Notes: generated by a model from the letters alone, not told the origin. A stretch of DNA of 39,369 nt from Synergistaceae bacterium OttesenSCG-928-D05 (GCA_030266985.1 JAJDJB010000013.1:1-39369), one strand, 5' to 3'. Positions 31,063 to 39,184 are shown, counted from the stretch's first letter. Numbers and translations: made by a program.

Positions 31063-32007
31063 CTATTTTCGCAGCGCAAGCCCCCGAAAATCGAGCGTGT
31101 CCGATAAGAGCTCCAGCGCCCGAAGCCCCGCGACGGAGTTTCCCATCGCGTCCAGCGCGGGAGAAAAAACGCCGACGCCGAAACGTCCCGGCACAACAGC
31201 CAGAATCCCGCCGCACACGCCGCTTTTGCCCGCCACCCCGACGCGCACCGCAAACTCACCGGAACCGTTGTAAAGACCGCAGGTCGTCATAAGCCCAAGC
31301 AGCGTATACACGGTCTCTTTCTGCAGAATATTTTTTCCGGTTTCGCAGCAAATGCCGCGCGTGCCGAGCAGCAATGCGAGTTTCGCGAGATCGCGCGTTC
31401 TGCATGTGATGCTGCACTGTTTGAAATAGAGGTTCAGAAATGTCTCGACGTCCCCGTGCAGGAAGCCCACGCTCTTCATAAAATACGCCAGAGAACGGTT
31501 CCGATCCGCGGTCTTGCTCTCCGACTCGAAAACTTCCTCGCTGAAAGAGGGATATACGCCGGTCATCCCCTCCATGAACGCGCAGATTTCGTCAAAGGCG
31601 TCTTCCCCGTACGCATTGTAGAGCAGGGAACAAATCGCGATCGCGCCGGCGTTCATAAACGGGTTGGACGGCTTCGGCGAACTCATCTCAAGCCGCATCA
31701 GCGAATTGAAGGAGTCCGCGCTCGGTTCCATGCCGACATATTTAAAAACCGTGTCCGTGCCCAGCTTCTCAATGGCAAGCGAGAGCGCGACGATTTTCGA
31801 AAGGGACTGCATCGTGAAAAGGTGCTCCGTCTCCCCCTTCTCCCAAAGGACACCGTTCGTATCCATGCAGCTCAGTGAAAAGAGATCGGGTGATACCTTT
31901 GCCAGTTCTGGAATGTAGTTTGCGACGCGGCCCTCGTGCCGCACTGCCATTGCCTTTTTCCGGACCTCGGACAAGAGTGCTTCATTCATTTCCGCCTGTA
32001 CGAACAT
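31063..32007 (-). CDS. glsA: glutaminase
   Basis: A 314-residue serine-dependent glutaminase that hydrolyses L-glutamine to glutamate and ammonia. Beta-lactamase-like fold; the catalytic S68-L-S-K71 (MQSLSKIVAL) is at the position of E. coli Ser66. Other conserved parts: KPSNPFMNAGAIA, the TADRNRSLAYFM region, and VRVGVAGKSGVCGGI. ATG 32007 was taken because GAGGAGG is upstream (11 nt, slightly long); the longer frame adds 12 residues. Divergent from the NCS2 permease, with palindromic boxes between. Confidence 0.95.
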   Translation of the reverse strand: MFVQAEMNEALLSEVRKKAMAVRHEGRVANYIPELAKVSPDLFSLSCMDTNGVLWEKGETEHLFTMQSLSKIVALSLAIEKLGTDTVFKYVGMEPSADSFNSLMRLEMSSPKPSNPFMNAGAIAICSLLYNAYGEDAFDEICAFMEGMTGVYPSFSEEVFESESKTADRNRSLAYFMKSVGFLHGDVETFLNLYFKQCSITCRTRDLAKLALLLGTRGICCETGKNILQKETVYTLLGLMTTCGLYNGSGEFAVRVGVAGKSGVCGGILAVVPGRFGVGVFSPALDAMGNSVAGLRALELLSDTLDFRGLALRK

Positions 32008-32066
32008 AGAAGCGTCAGCCTCCTCGACTTGTTTACCACGCACATGATTTTCTGCTCACGATCTAT

Positions 32067-32109
32067 TGTGAAATGTAGCATAAAATCGTCGTATTTCACA
32101 GCGTGAAAT
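32067..32109. promoter_or_regulatory. candidate operator between glsA and the NCS2 permease
   Basis: TGTGAAAT at 32067-32074 and its complement ATTTCACA at 32093-32100 form an 8-bp palindrome, and a third GTGAAAT follows at 32103-32109. A TATAAT for the permease lies at 32154-32159. The boxes sit where one regulator could control both divergent genes. Two small hairpins, GCAA/TTGC and TCCCG/CGGGA, lie in the permease leader (about 32182-32217). Confidence 0.5.
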
Positions 32110-32234
32110 AATCGGTTTTGCAAAACCCGCTGGATTTTTGGCCAAATAGCGCATATAATTGTCTTTGGAAAATCTCTGCAATCGGTTGCAAAACAATATC
32201 CCGCGAATCCGGGAAAATCTTACGGAGGTGTACT

Positions 32235-33614
32235 ATGGCTAAGAAAAAGCTAGTTTATGGAATCGACGACAGGCCACCGACTCCAATTCTTATCCTTGCA
32301 GGCGCGCAGCACGTTTTGACTTTGTTCGGGGCGACGACGCTCGTCCCATTGATTTTCGGCCCTGCAATGGGAATGTCCACACAGCAGATCGGCGCGTTTA
32401 TCGGATGCGTCTATTTCGCAATGGGGATCGCCACGCTGATCCAGACCCACCCGAAACTTGGTTCGGGGCTCCCGATCGTGCAGGGATCCAGCTTCAGCTT
32501 TATCCCGCCGATCATGACGATCATCGGCGCCTACAAAGCAATGGGGCCGGACGTAATTATGCAGTACGTCGGCGGCTCCCTGATAGTCGGCGGACTCGTC
32601 CTCTCATTGCTGGGATACAGCAAACTGATCGGTAAAATCCGGCGGATCATCACCCCCGTCGTCATCGGCCCGACGATTATGGCGATCGGGTTCACGCTCG
32701 CGCCGACAGCGATCCAGTTCAACGCGGCGAACTACTGGCCTGTTTCTCTGCTCGTCGTCGTGCTGGTTTTCTTCTTCAGCCTCTGCAGCAAAAATAAATA
32801 TCACAACATCTTTGCGGTCCTGGGTTCGATCACGATTGCATACCTGCTCTGCTTCGCGCTTTCGCTCGCGGGCGTCTTCGGCGCCGAGCATTCCGCGTAC
32901 GTGAACCTGCAGGCGGTCGTTGACGCGCCCTGGCTCCGCCTGAACATCTTCATGCCCTGGGGCGCGCCCAAGTTCTCCGGTCTTGCGATTGGCGCAATCG
33001 CCGCGGGGTTCTTCTGCGTCATGATCGAGTCGATCGGCGACTACCACAACTGCGCTTACGCAGCCGGCATCGACGACCCCAGCCCTGACCAAATCAACCG
33101 CGGCATCGGCGCGGAGGGTATGTGCTGCGCGATTTCCGGCGTACTCGGCTCCGTCGGCACGACATCCTACACGGAAAACATCGGCCTGATCGGCATCACG
33201 GGCGTTGCAAGCCGCCACGTCGTGCGCGCGGGCGCAGTGATTTTGATTATCCTCTCGCTCGTCGGCAAACTCGGCGCACTCATCGCGACAATGCCTTCGC
33301 CCGTCATAGGCGGCGCCTACATCACGCTCTTCGGAACGATCGGCGCGCTTGGCATCCAGAACCTCATGCGCGCGGACATGGGCAGCCAGCGCAACGTCAT
33401 GATCGTCGGCTTCGCGTTCCTCATGGCGCTCGGCCTGCCGGGCTGGGTGGAACCGAACCAGGCGCTCTTTACCGGCGCGCTCGGAGATACTTTCGGCGGC
33501 ATGATCTGGGCCGTCATGAAAACCCCGATGGCAGTCGCGGGAATTCTAGCCGCCCTCTGCGACAGTTTTGTCCCTGGCACAGACGAAGAACGCGGAATCA
33601 AGAGCAACGCATAA
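32235..33614 (+). CDS. NCS2-family uracil/xanthine permease
   Basis: A 459-residue inner-membrane nucleobase:cation symporter with 14 helices in the UraA fold. The conserved AGAQHVLTLFGATTLVP, GSSFSFIPPI, the substrate-binding Glu in MIESIGDYHNCA, and ENIGLIGITGVASR are visible. TACGGAGG precedes ATG 32235; the longer frame adds 39 residues in the leader. Substrate class (uracil or xanthine) cannot be decided. It has its own terminator downstream. Confidence 0.92.
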   Translation: MAKKKLVYGIDDRPPTPILILAGAQHVLTLFGATTLVPLIFGPAMGMSTQQIGAFIGCVYFAMGIATLIQTHPKLGSGLPIVQGSSFSFIPPIMTIIGAYKAMGPDVIMQYVGGSLIVGGLVLSLLGYSKLIGKIRRIITPVVIGPTIMAIGFTLAPTAIQFNAANYWPVSLLVVVLVFFFSLCSKNKYHNIFAVLGSITIAYLLCFALSLAGVFGAEHSAYVNLQAVVDAPWLRLNIFMPWGAPKFSGLAIGAIAAGFFCVMIESIGDYHNCAYAAGIDDPSPDQINRGIGAEGMCCAISGVLGSVGTTSYTENIGLIGITGVASRHVVRAGAVILIILSLVGKLGALIATMPSPVIGGAYITLFGTIGALGIQNLMRADMGSQRNVMIVGFAFLMALGLPGWVEPNQALFTGALGDTFGGMIWAVMKTPMAVAGILAALCDSFVPGTDEERGIKSNA

Positions 33615-33636
33615 TAGCACACCAAAAGTTATCTCG

Positions 33637-33666
33637 AAGCCGGCGCGCATGCGTCGGCTTTTTTTT
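33637..33666 (+). terminator. intrinsic terminator of the NCS2 permease gene
   Basis: AGCCGGCG and CGTCGGCT pair around a short loop (33638-33659, one G-U), followed by eight T residues. Confidence 0.85.
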
Positions 33667-33738
33667 GCACAGAACCGCCGCCCGATAAAAACAGGAACAA
33701 CGTTATAATACGCATATATCACATTTGGAGGGGTTCTT

Positions 33739-34494
33739 ATGAAACCGCTGATCGGGGTATCCAGTTCGCCGTTCCAGAGTAAGTTTGCGGCAATGCCGAT
33801 AGAGACCGTGCCTGAGGCCGAATTGCACTATCACTGGCTGCTGGCCCGCCTCACCTATATGATCTGCGCCGCGGTGCGTGACGCGGGCGGCGTTCCGCTT
33901 GAACTTTACGCGACGGAGGACGAAAAAGAACTTGAAACGCTGGTAAAATGCTTGGACGGATTCGTTTTCGCGGGCGGCGAAGATATTCATCCGGATTTTT
34001 ACAATGAGGCGATCAACGGTTCGATCGCACCAAACCTGGAACGCGATATGTTCGAATTCAAGCTTTTGGAAAAAGTGCTCGACGCAGGCAAACCGCTCCT
34101 CGGCATCTGCCGCGGCGCACAGCTGATCAACGTCGGCATGGGCGGCACGCTCTTTCAGCACCTGCCCGCGGTCAAACCGGAGTGGACGCTGCACAAGCGT
34201 CCGGACGTAATGGATGGATATGTGCACGACGTGGAGATTTTGAAGCCCGAATTATTTCCCGCGCTTGGCGGCAAAAAGATGCGCGTCAACTCGATGCACC
34301 ATCAGGCGGTCAAAGACCTTGCGCCCGGACTCGAACGCGCGGCAGAAACGGAAGGCGGATTGACAGAGGCTTTTGTTGCGCCAAAGCACACGCATCTCGT
34401 CGGCGTGCAATGGCATCCCGAATGCCTTTCAAAGAGCGATTCCGTGCAAAAAGAAATATTCCTGCGCCTAATCGGCGCAAGCGCCGCGCGTTAA
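33739..34494 (+). CDS. gamma-glutamyl-gamma-aminobutyrate hydrolase family protein (peptidase C26)
   Basis: A 251-residue class-I glutamine-amidotransferase-fold hydrolase. Catalytic triad: Cys in GICRGAQ, and His and Glu in GVQWHPE. The substrate loop MHHQAVK and FAGGEDIHPDFY match PuuD-type enzymes, which release glutamate from gamma-glutamyl compounds. TTGGAGGGG precedes ATG 33739, and a TATAAT lies at 33704-33709. It stands alone and shares its stop codon bases with znuB on the other strand (TTAA at 34491-34494). Confidence 0.9.
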   Translation: MKPLIGVSSSPFQSKFAAMPIETVPEAELHYHWLLARLTYMICAAVRDAGGVPLELYATEDEKELETLVKCLDGFVFAGGEDIHPDFYNEAINGSIAPNLERDMFEFKLLEKVLDAGKPLLGICRGAQLINVGMGGTLFQHLPAVKPEWTLHKRPDVMDGYVHDVEILKPELFPALGGKKMRVNSMHHQAVKDLAPGLERAAETEGGLTEAFVAPKHTHLVGVQWHPECLSKSDSVQKEIFLRLIGASAAR

Positions 34495-35306
34495 CGCGGA
34501 ACGCGCGCGAGCAAAGAAAAGGACAGAAAAGCGATAATATTCGCAACGACGACGCTTGCGCCGGTCGGGATTTCAAACGCAAATGAAGCGAGTATGCCCG
34601 AAAAGAAGCAGACCAGCGAAACTGTCGCCGCGCAAATCACAACCGAACGAAAGCTTTTACAAATACGCATCGCCGTGAGGGCGGGGAAAACGATCAGACT
34701 CGAAATCAGAAGCGTCCCCATAATCCGCATTCCGACGACGATGGTCACCGCGGTCAAAAGCGCGATCAGCGCGTTGTAGCCGCGCGCGTTAACGCCTGCC
34801 GCGAAGGCGAAATCCTCGTCAAAGGTCACGGCGAAAATCTTATTATAGAAAAAAAGAAAAAACAGCAGAACCACGCAGGAAAGCGAAACGCTCAGATAAA
34901 CGTCGCCCCTGCTCATGGCGAGGATACTGCCGAACATATAATTGTAGACGTCGACATTCAGTCCTTTTTTCAACGAGGCCGCAATCACGCCGATCGCAAG
35001 CGCCGCGCTTGATATGACCGCGATCGCCGCGTCGCCTTTGATTTTGCTGTTTTCACTGATGCGAAGCAGTCCGAACGCCGCGAGGACAACCACAGGAACG
35101 GAAAAAACAAGCGGCGCAAAGCCGGTGGCAAGCGCGACGGAAAGCGCGCCGAAAGCGACGTGCGCAAGTCCGTCTCCGATCATCGAATAGCGCTTCAAGA
35201 CCAGGCTCACGCCGAGCAACGCCGCGCAAAGCGACACCAGCGCGCCCACCAGCACCGCGCGCACGACAAACTGGTAGGAAAAAAGTTCGAACAAAAGGCT
35301 AATCAT
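34491..35306 (-). CDS. znuB: zinc ABC transporter permease
   Basis: A 271-residue ABC-3 family membrane subunit with about 8 helices. GALVSLCAALLGVSLVLKRYS, given as GALVSLCAALLGV and SLVLKRYS, then MIGDGLAHVAFGALS are the classic N-terminal signature. The start ATG 35306 overlaps the znuC stop by 8 nt; the longer frame only adds Arg-rich sequence that is znuC read out of frame. Last gene of the zur-znuA-znuC-znuB operon. With ZnuC it carries metal delivered by ZnuA across the inner membrane. Confidence 0.92.
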   Translation of the reverse strand: MISLLFELFSYQFVVRAVLVGALVSLCAALLGVSLVLKRYSMIGDGLAHVAFGALSVALATGFAPLVFSVPVVVLAAFGLLRISENSKIKGDAAIAVISSAALAIGVIAASLKKGLNVDVYNYMFGSILAMSRGDVYLSVSLSCVVLLFFLFFYNKIFAVTFDEDFAFAAGVNARGYNALIALLTAVTIVVGMRIMGTLLISSLIVFPALTAMRICKSFRSVVICAATVSLVCFFSGILASFAFEIPTGASVVVANIIAFLSFSLLARVPR

Positions 35307-36003
35307 GCCGGCACCCCGTGAAATTCTTTCCGAGCTCCGTCTCCGTATACGCGCCGCAGCCGCCGAAAAAGAGCGCCGCGCTTCCCATATGCAATATTTT
35401 GTCCGCGCAATGAACGGCGGCGGCAACGTCGTGCGTCACCATGACAGTCGTAATGCCCGTTTCGCTGTTGAAGCGAGCGACCAGCTCGTAAAATTCCGCC
35501 GAAATCAGCGGATCAAGCCCCGCAGTCGGCTCGTCAAGCACAAGCAGGTCGCGCGCGGCGCAAAAAGCGCGCGCAAGCAGCGCACGCTGCTGTTCGCCGC
35601 CTGAAAGTTCTCTGTAGGAACGTCCGGCAAGTCCCGTTATCGCAAGTTCATCCATATAACGCGCGGCCCTTCTTTTATCCTCCGCCGAATAAAAGGGCGC
35701 AAAACCCGACGACGCCACACTCCCGGAGAGCACAACCTCGCGTACGCTTGCGGGAAAGTCCCGCTGCAGCTTCGTCTGCTGAGGCAGATAACCGATCCCG
35801 GGCCTCCCGTCGCAAGAAAGTGAGACCGTGCCCGCGCTCGGGGGAAGCACGCCGATGATTCCCTTGATGAGCGTGCTTTTCCCGGAGCCGTTTTCGCCGA
35901 CAACCGCAAGAAACTCACCTTTTTCTAAGGAAAAAGACACGTCGCAGACCGCGCGTCTGCCGTCGTAATCAATCGAAAGGGAATCGACAACAAGCCGGCT
36001 CAA
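35299..36003 (-). CDS. znuC: zinc ABC transporter ATP-binding protein
   Basis: A 234-residue ATPase. Walker A GENGSGKST at 36-44, Q-loop YLPQQ, signature LSGGEQQR (133-140), Walker B LLVLDEPTAGLD from 153, H-loop VTHD. It overlaps znuA by 4 nt and znuB by 8 nt, so the operon is tightly coupled. Confidence 0.95.
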   Translation of the reverse strand: MSRLVVDSLSIDYDGRRAVCDVSFSLEKGEFLAVVGENGSGKSTLIKGIIGVLPPSAGTVSLSCDGRPGIGYLPQQTKLQRDFPASVREVVLSGSVASSGFAPFYSAEDKRRAARYMDELAITGLAGRSYRELSGGEQQRALLARAFCAARDLLVLDEPTAGLDPLISAEFYELVARFNSETGITTVMVTHDVAAAVHCADKILHMGSAALFFGGCGAYTETELGKNFTGCRHD

Positions 36004-36941
36004 CGCAGGCCCGCCTCCAGGTTTTTCAAATTTTGACGCATCAATGAAAGGTAGGTGACGCCCGCGTCAAACTCCGCCTTTGAGACATTGTGACAGGAGT
36101 GGAACAGCAGCATCTTTGCGCCCGTTTCGCCGGACAGCGTGCGCGCGATGCGCGGCACCTGCAGCTCCTCGTAATAGACAACCGGAATTCCTTTATTTTT
36201 CATCTCATCCGTCAGCAGCGCAACCGTCCGCACGCTCGGCTCCGCATCGGCGGCGCAGGAATCGTAAGCGGAAACGGCTTTTATGCCATAGCGTTCCATA
36301 AAATAGTGCAGCGCATTGCGCCCGCCAAGCACGATCTCCCGCCTTTTCCCCGACGCGGCGGCGTTTTTGAAGTCCCGGTCGAGCGCTTTCAGCTCTTTGA
36401 AATATTTTTTCGCGTTGACGCGATACTCCTCCGCATGCCCCGGATCGACCGCGATCAGCCCCGCAAGAATATTGCCCGCCATCGTGACCGCATTGTTCGG
36501 ATCCGTCCAGATGTGCGGGTCATAGACGTGCGCGTGCCCCTCGTGCGCGCCGGAATGACCTTCGCGCGAAAGCGCGACGCCTTTTGAAACGTCCACAACT
36601 AGCGGCTTCTTCTCCCCAGCAAACCCCTTTATAATACGTCCCGCCCAATGCTCCATGTGATCCCCCGTATAAAGGAACAGATCGGCCCGGTTGATCTTCA
36701 CGATATCGGCGGGCGTCGGCTCGTAAGAATGGCTCTCGACGCCGGGATGCAGCAGCATCGTAATTTCGGCCCGCGTACCCGCGATTTGCCGCGCAAAATC
36801 ATATTGAGGAAACAGCGTCGCGATAACCGTTATTTTTTTATCCGCAGAAACGGCGGCGTACGCGTTTCCAAAAAACGCAAAGCAAAAAATTAGCGCGAGA
36901 AAAAACGCGCCGACCGCCCTTATCATCCTTTTATCTACCAT
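36000..36941 (-). CDS. znuA: zinc ABC transporter substrate-binding protein
   Basis: A 313-residue cluster A-I metal-binding protein. Signal peptide with core AVGAFFLALIFCFAFFGNAYA. Zinc ligands expected at the His in GVESHSYEP, the His in VYDPHIWTDP, and the His in RNALHYFMERYG; a His-rich loop HSGAHEGHAH precedes the second, as in zinc-specific members. ATG 36941 starts the signal peptide and is one base from the zur stop. The longer frame overlaps zur and adds no signal peptide. A free Cys-rich end (HSCHNVSK) is present. Confidence 0.93.
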   Translation of the reverse strand: MVDKRMIRAVGAFFLALIFCFAFFGNAYAAVSADKKITVIATLFPQYDFARQIAGTRAEITMLLHPGVESHSYEPTPADIVKINRADLFLYTGDHMEHWAGRIIKGFAGEKKPLVVDVSKGVALSREGHSGAHEGHAHVYDPHIWTDPNNAVTMAGNILAGLIAVDPGHAEEYRVNAKKYFKELKALDRDFKNAAASGKRREIVLGGRNALHYFMERYGIKAVSAYDSCAADAEPSVRTVALLTDEMKNKGIPVVYYEELQVPRIARTLSGETGAKMLLFHSCHNVSKAEFDAGVTYLSLMRQNLKNLEAGLR

Positions 36942-36942
36942 A

Positions 36943-37362
36943 TCAAACGTCCTCCCGCTCCACACAGGCGGAACATTTTCCATAAAAAACGGTCTGCCGG
37001 TTGTCGACCTGAAATCCATGTTCGCCGCGCATATGTTCGTATAATTTCGCCACGCTGGAACATTCCAGATGCAGCAGCGCGCCGCAGCCGTCGCATTTCA
37101 GATGATAATGTCCGCTGCATTTCGCGTGCCCCGCGTTGTATTCATAACACGCGCCCGCGCCGTCTACCGCGCTGTATTTTAAAAGCTTGCCCTCTTTTGC
37201 GAGTTTGTCGAAAAAACGGTAAATCGTCGCTTTCCCCACGGGGCAGCCGCGCGCTTTCAGCGCAAAGAGCGCGTCGTCCGCCGTAACGTGCCGCCCGCTG
37301 TTTTCCTCAAGGAAATCGAGAATCAACCTCCGCTGGTTCGTGTTATATTTGACTTCGCTCAT
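36943..37362 (-). CDS. zur: Fur-family regulator, probable zinc uptake regulator
   Basis: 139 residues. N-terminal winged helix (NQRRLILDFLEENSGRHVTA, then GKATIYRFFDKLAKEG); C-terminal metal domain with two CxxC pairs (KCDGCG, KCSACV) that hold structural zinc, and the HYHLKC regulatory site. It heads the operon with znuA, znuC and znuB, so it is most likely Zur, repressing zinc import when zinc is plentiful. A Fur-like palindrome overlaps its promoter. Confidence 0.9.
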   Translation of the reverse strand: MSEVKYNTNQRRLILDFLEENSGRHVTADDALFALKARGCPVGKATIYRFFDKLAKEGKLLKYSAVDGAGACYEYNAGHAKCSGHYHLKCDGCGALLHLECSSVAKLYEHMRGEHGFQVDNRQTVFYGKCSACVEREDV

Positions 37363-37384
37363 TGCGTTCCCTCATTTTTTGAAT

Positions 37385-37428
37385 TTGAGAATCAGTCTCA
37401 ATTATAACGATTGTTTTTCCCAGCGCAA
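37385..37428 (-). promoter_or_regulatory. zur-znu promoter with overlapping Fur/Zur box
   Basis: TTGAGA at 37385-37390 and TCTCAA at 37396-37401 form a palindrome with a 5-bp centre. On the minus strand TATAAT (37401-37406) abuts it, with TTGCGC 16 nt further upstream (37423-37428). Repressor bound here would block the start of transcription, allowing zur autoregulation. Confidence 0.7.
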
Positions 37429-37461
37429 TATATATTTGTAAAAAATTCGTATACTTAGAAT

Positions 37462-37492
37462 AAAAAATAAAGGCGCGCCGAAGCACGCCTTT
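37462..37492 (-). terminator. intrinsic terminator of trpB
   Basis: A perfect 10-bp stem (37469-37478 with 37483-37492) closed by a stable TTCG tetraloop on the minus strand, followed by an A-then-T6 tail. Confidence 0.9.
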
Positions 37493-37526
37493 ACGATACG
37501 ATTGCGTTTGATTGCCGTTTTGAAAC

Positions 37527-38747
37527 TCAGGCGAACAGGCCGAGTTTCGCGATCGTTTCCATGTCCTTATCGCCGCGGCCGGAAAGATTTACGAGAACCG
37601 TTTCTCCCGCTTTCATCCCTTTTGCGATTTTTAGCGCGCCGGCAAGCGCGTGCGCGCTTTCAAGCGCGGGAATGATGCCCTCCGTGCGGCAGAGCAGTTT
37701 GAACGACTCCAGGGCCTCTTCGTCGCCGGCGCATATGTATTCTCCGCGTCCGCTGTCGCGCATAATCGCATGGAACGGACCGACCGACGGATAATCCAGC
37801 CCCGCCGCGATCGAGTAGACTTCGGCGGCCTCGCCTTTATCGTCCGTCAGAACGTAGCTCCGGAATCCGTGCATCACGCCCTTTTCGCCCTTTGTCAGCG
37901 TCGCCGCGTGGCCGCCGTAATGCAGCCCGCGACCGGAAGGTTCCACGCCGATCAGGCGAACGCCTTCGTCTTTGACGAAAGCTGTAAACGCGCCGACCGC
38001 GTTGCTGCCGCCGCCGACGCATGCGACTACCGCGTCCGGCAGCGATCCCGTACGCGCGAGCATTTGCTCCCGCGCCTCGTCCCCGATGATACGCTGGAAG
38101 TCCTGCACCATCGTCGGATAGGGGTGCGGACCAACGGCCGAGCCGATCAGGTAGAAAAGCGTCGGATCCGCAATCAGCGCTTCCAACGCTGCGTCGACCG
38201 CCTCTTTGAGCGTTTTCTGCCCGTCTTCGACAGAAACGATATTCGCGCCAAGCGCTTTCATGCGAAGTACGTTCGGCGCCTGCCGTTCAATGTCCACGGC
38301 CCCCATGTAAACGTCGCACTCCATGCCCATAAGCGCCGCCACCGTTGCGGTCGCCACGCCGTGCATGCCGGCGCCCGTTTCCGCAATCAACTTTGTCTTC
38401 CCCATGCGTTTCGCGACAAGCGCCTGCCCGATGCAGTTATTGATCTTATGCGCGCCGGTGTGATTCAGATCTTCGCGTTTGAGAAAAATCCGAACGCCGT
38501 TTGCCGCGGCGGAAAGATTTTTGCACTCCGTGAGCGCCGAGGGACGCCCCACATATTCCTTAAGCAGCGTAATATATTCCCGCTGAAACGCCAGATCCTG
38601 CTTACACGTTTCATAAGCCTCCGCGATTTCTTTCATCACGGGAACCAATTTCTCCGGAATATAAGCGCCGCCAAATTCTCCGTACATTCCCTGTACCGGG
38701 AACCCTGCCGTATTCATCTCTGCTGTTTTCTCCGCTGCTGTTACCAT
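37527..38747 (-). CDS. trpB: tryptophan synthase beta chain
   Basis: A 406-residue PLP enzyme that joins indole and serine to give tryptophan. Conserved: MYGEFGGAYIPEKLVP, the PLP lysine K101 in NHTGAHKINN, ETGAGMHGVA, the phosphate loop VGGGSNAVG, and SGRGDKD at the end. In TrpB1 enzymes ETGAGQHG is usual; here it is ETGAGMHG. AGGAGG lies 6 nt before ATG 38747. No trpA or other trp gene is adjacent: the downstream side is closed by a terminator. It may work on free indole or with a TrpA encoded elsewhere. The leader upstream carries a Trp-codon attenuator. Confidence 0.93.
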   Translation of the reverse strand: MVTAAEKTAEMNTAGFPVQGMYGEFGGAYIPEKLVPVMKEIAEAYETCKQDLAFQREYITLLKEYVGRPSALTECKNLSAAANGVRIFLKREDLNHTGAHKINNCIGQALVAKRMGKTKLIAETGAGMHGVATATVAALMGMECDVYMGAVDIERQAPNVLRMKALGANIVSVEDGQKTLKEAVDAALEALIADPTLFYLIGSAVGPHPYPTMVQDFQRIIGDEAREQMLARTGSLPDAVVACVGGGSNAVGAFTAFVKDEGVRLIGVEPSGRGLHYGGHAATLTKGEKGVMHGFRSYVLTDDKGEAAEVYSIAAGLDYPSVGPFHAIMRDSGRGEYICAGDEEALESFKLLCRTEGIIPALESAHALAGALKIAKGMKAGETVLVNLSGRGDKDMETIAKLGLFA

Positions 38748-38804
38748 CTCTTCTTCCTCCTATGCTTTTTGCATTTTTTATTTTTTTCTTAGTGCGTTTT
38801 CCAG

Positions 38805-38922
38805 AAATTCAAACGTTTGTTTGAATTTTGGCTTCAAGCTGAATTCACACGTTTGTTTGAATTTCGAGCCAAAATAAAATTCACACGAGCCTGCCCCGGA
38901 CCCCGATCCGGGGTTTGAATTT
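38805..38922. repeat. three palindromic repeats at exact 36-bp spacing upstream of trpB
   Basis: Copy A (38805-38828) is a perfect 10-bp palindrome AAATTCAAAC / GTTTGAATTT around GTTT. Copy B (38841-38864) matches A at 22 of 24 bases. Copy C starts at 38877 with the left arm, but its right arm (38913-38922) is moved 22 bp away by a GC-rich insert that is itself a hairpin (38894-38900/38907-38913). TTTTGGCT at 38826-38833 and AGCCAAAA at 38867-38874 additionally enclose copy B. They could be operator sites or RNA hairpins. Confidence 0.8.
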
Positions 38923-38969
38923 TTGAAAAAAATTCTTTCAAGTCATCGCGATCAACTCCTACGTATAAA

Positions 38970-39004
38970 TAAAAAAACGAGAGGGTGCGAAAAAGCCCTC
39001 TCGT
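38970..39004 (-). terminator. second terminator between the Trp attenuator and trpB
   Basis: A perfect 9-bp stem (38977-38985 with 38996-39004) with a 10-nt loop, followed on the minus strand by a run of seven to eight T residues. It is stronger than the attenuator terminator before it and lies about 220 nt upstream of trpB, on the same transcript. Confidence 0.8.
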
Positions 39005-39025
39005 CGTTCGTCGTTTTTTTCAACG

Positions 39026-39059
39026 AAAAAGGGCCGGAAGAGAAATACCCTCCAGCCCT
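39026..39059 (-). terminator. trp attenuator terminator
   Basis: A 9-bp stem (39030-39038 with 39051-39059, one G-U) with a 12-nt loop and TTTTT on the minus strand. It begins 33 nt after the Trp leader stop codon. The Trp codons and the bases after the stop can form an upstream stem of about 7 bp (GGTGGCG with CGCC-ACC, one-base bulge). The antiterminator pairing is not obvious by eye. Confidence 0.8.
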
Positions 39060-39091
39060 ACTGTTTTACACAGCAAAGAACCGGTGGGCGG

Positions 39092-39148
39092 CTAACGCCA
39101 CCACCACCAGCAATTTTTCAAAGTTGTGTTTGCGGATACTTTGCTCAT
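39092..39148 (-). CDS. trpL: tryptophan leader peptide
   Basis: An 18-residue peptide, MSKVSANTTLKNCWWWWR, with four consecutive Trp codons (39098-39109 on the plus strand) just before the stop. GGAGG lies 9 nt before ATG 39148. It is the standard arrangement of a trp operon leader: when charged tRNA-Trp is scarce the ribosome stalls on the UGG run and the terminator downstream does not form. The next structural gene on this strand is trpB. Confidence 0.9.
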   Translation of the reverse strand: MSKVSANTTLKNCWWWWR

Positions 39149-39184
39149 ATCATGCCGCCTCCACGTTCTGAAACGTTACGCGAA

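Noticed and set aside
38923-39171. 82-codon plus-strand open frame across the trp leader region
   Set aside because: It runs antisense through two terminators and the Trp leader peptide; no ribosome site.
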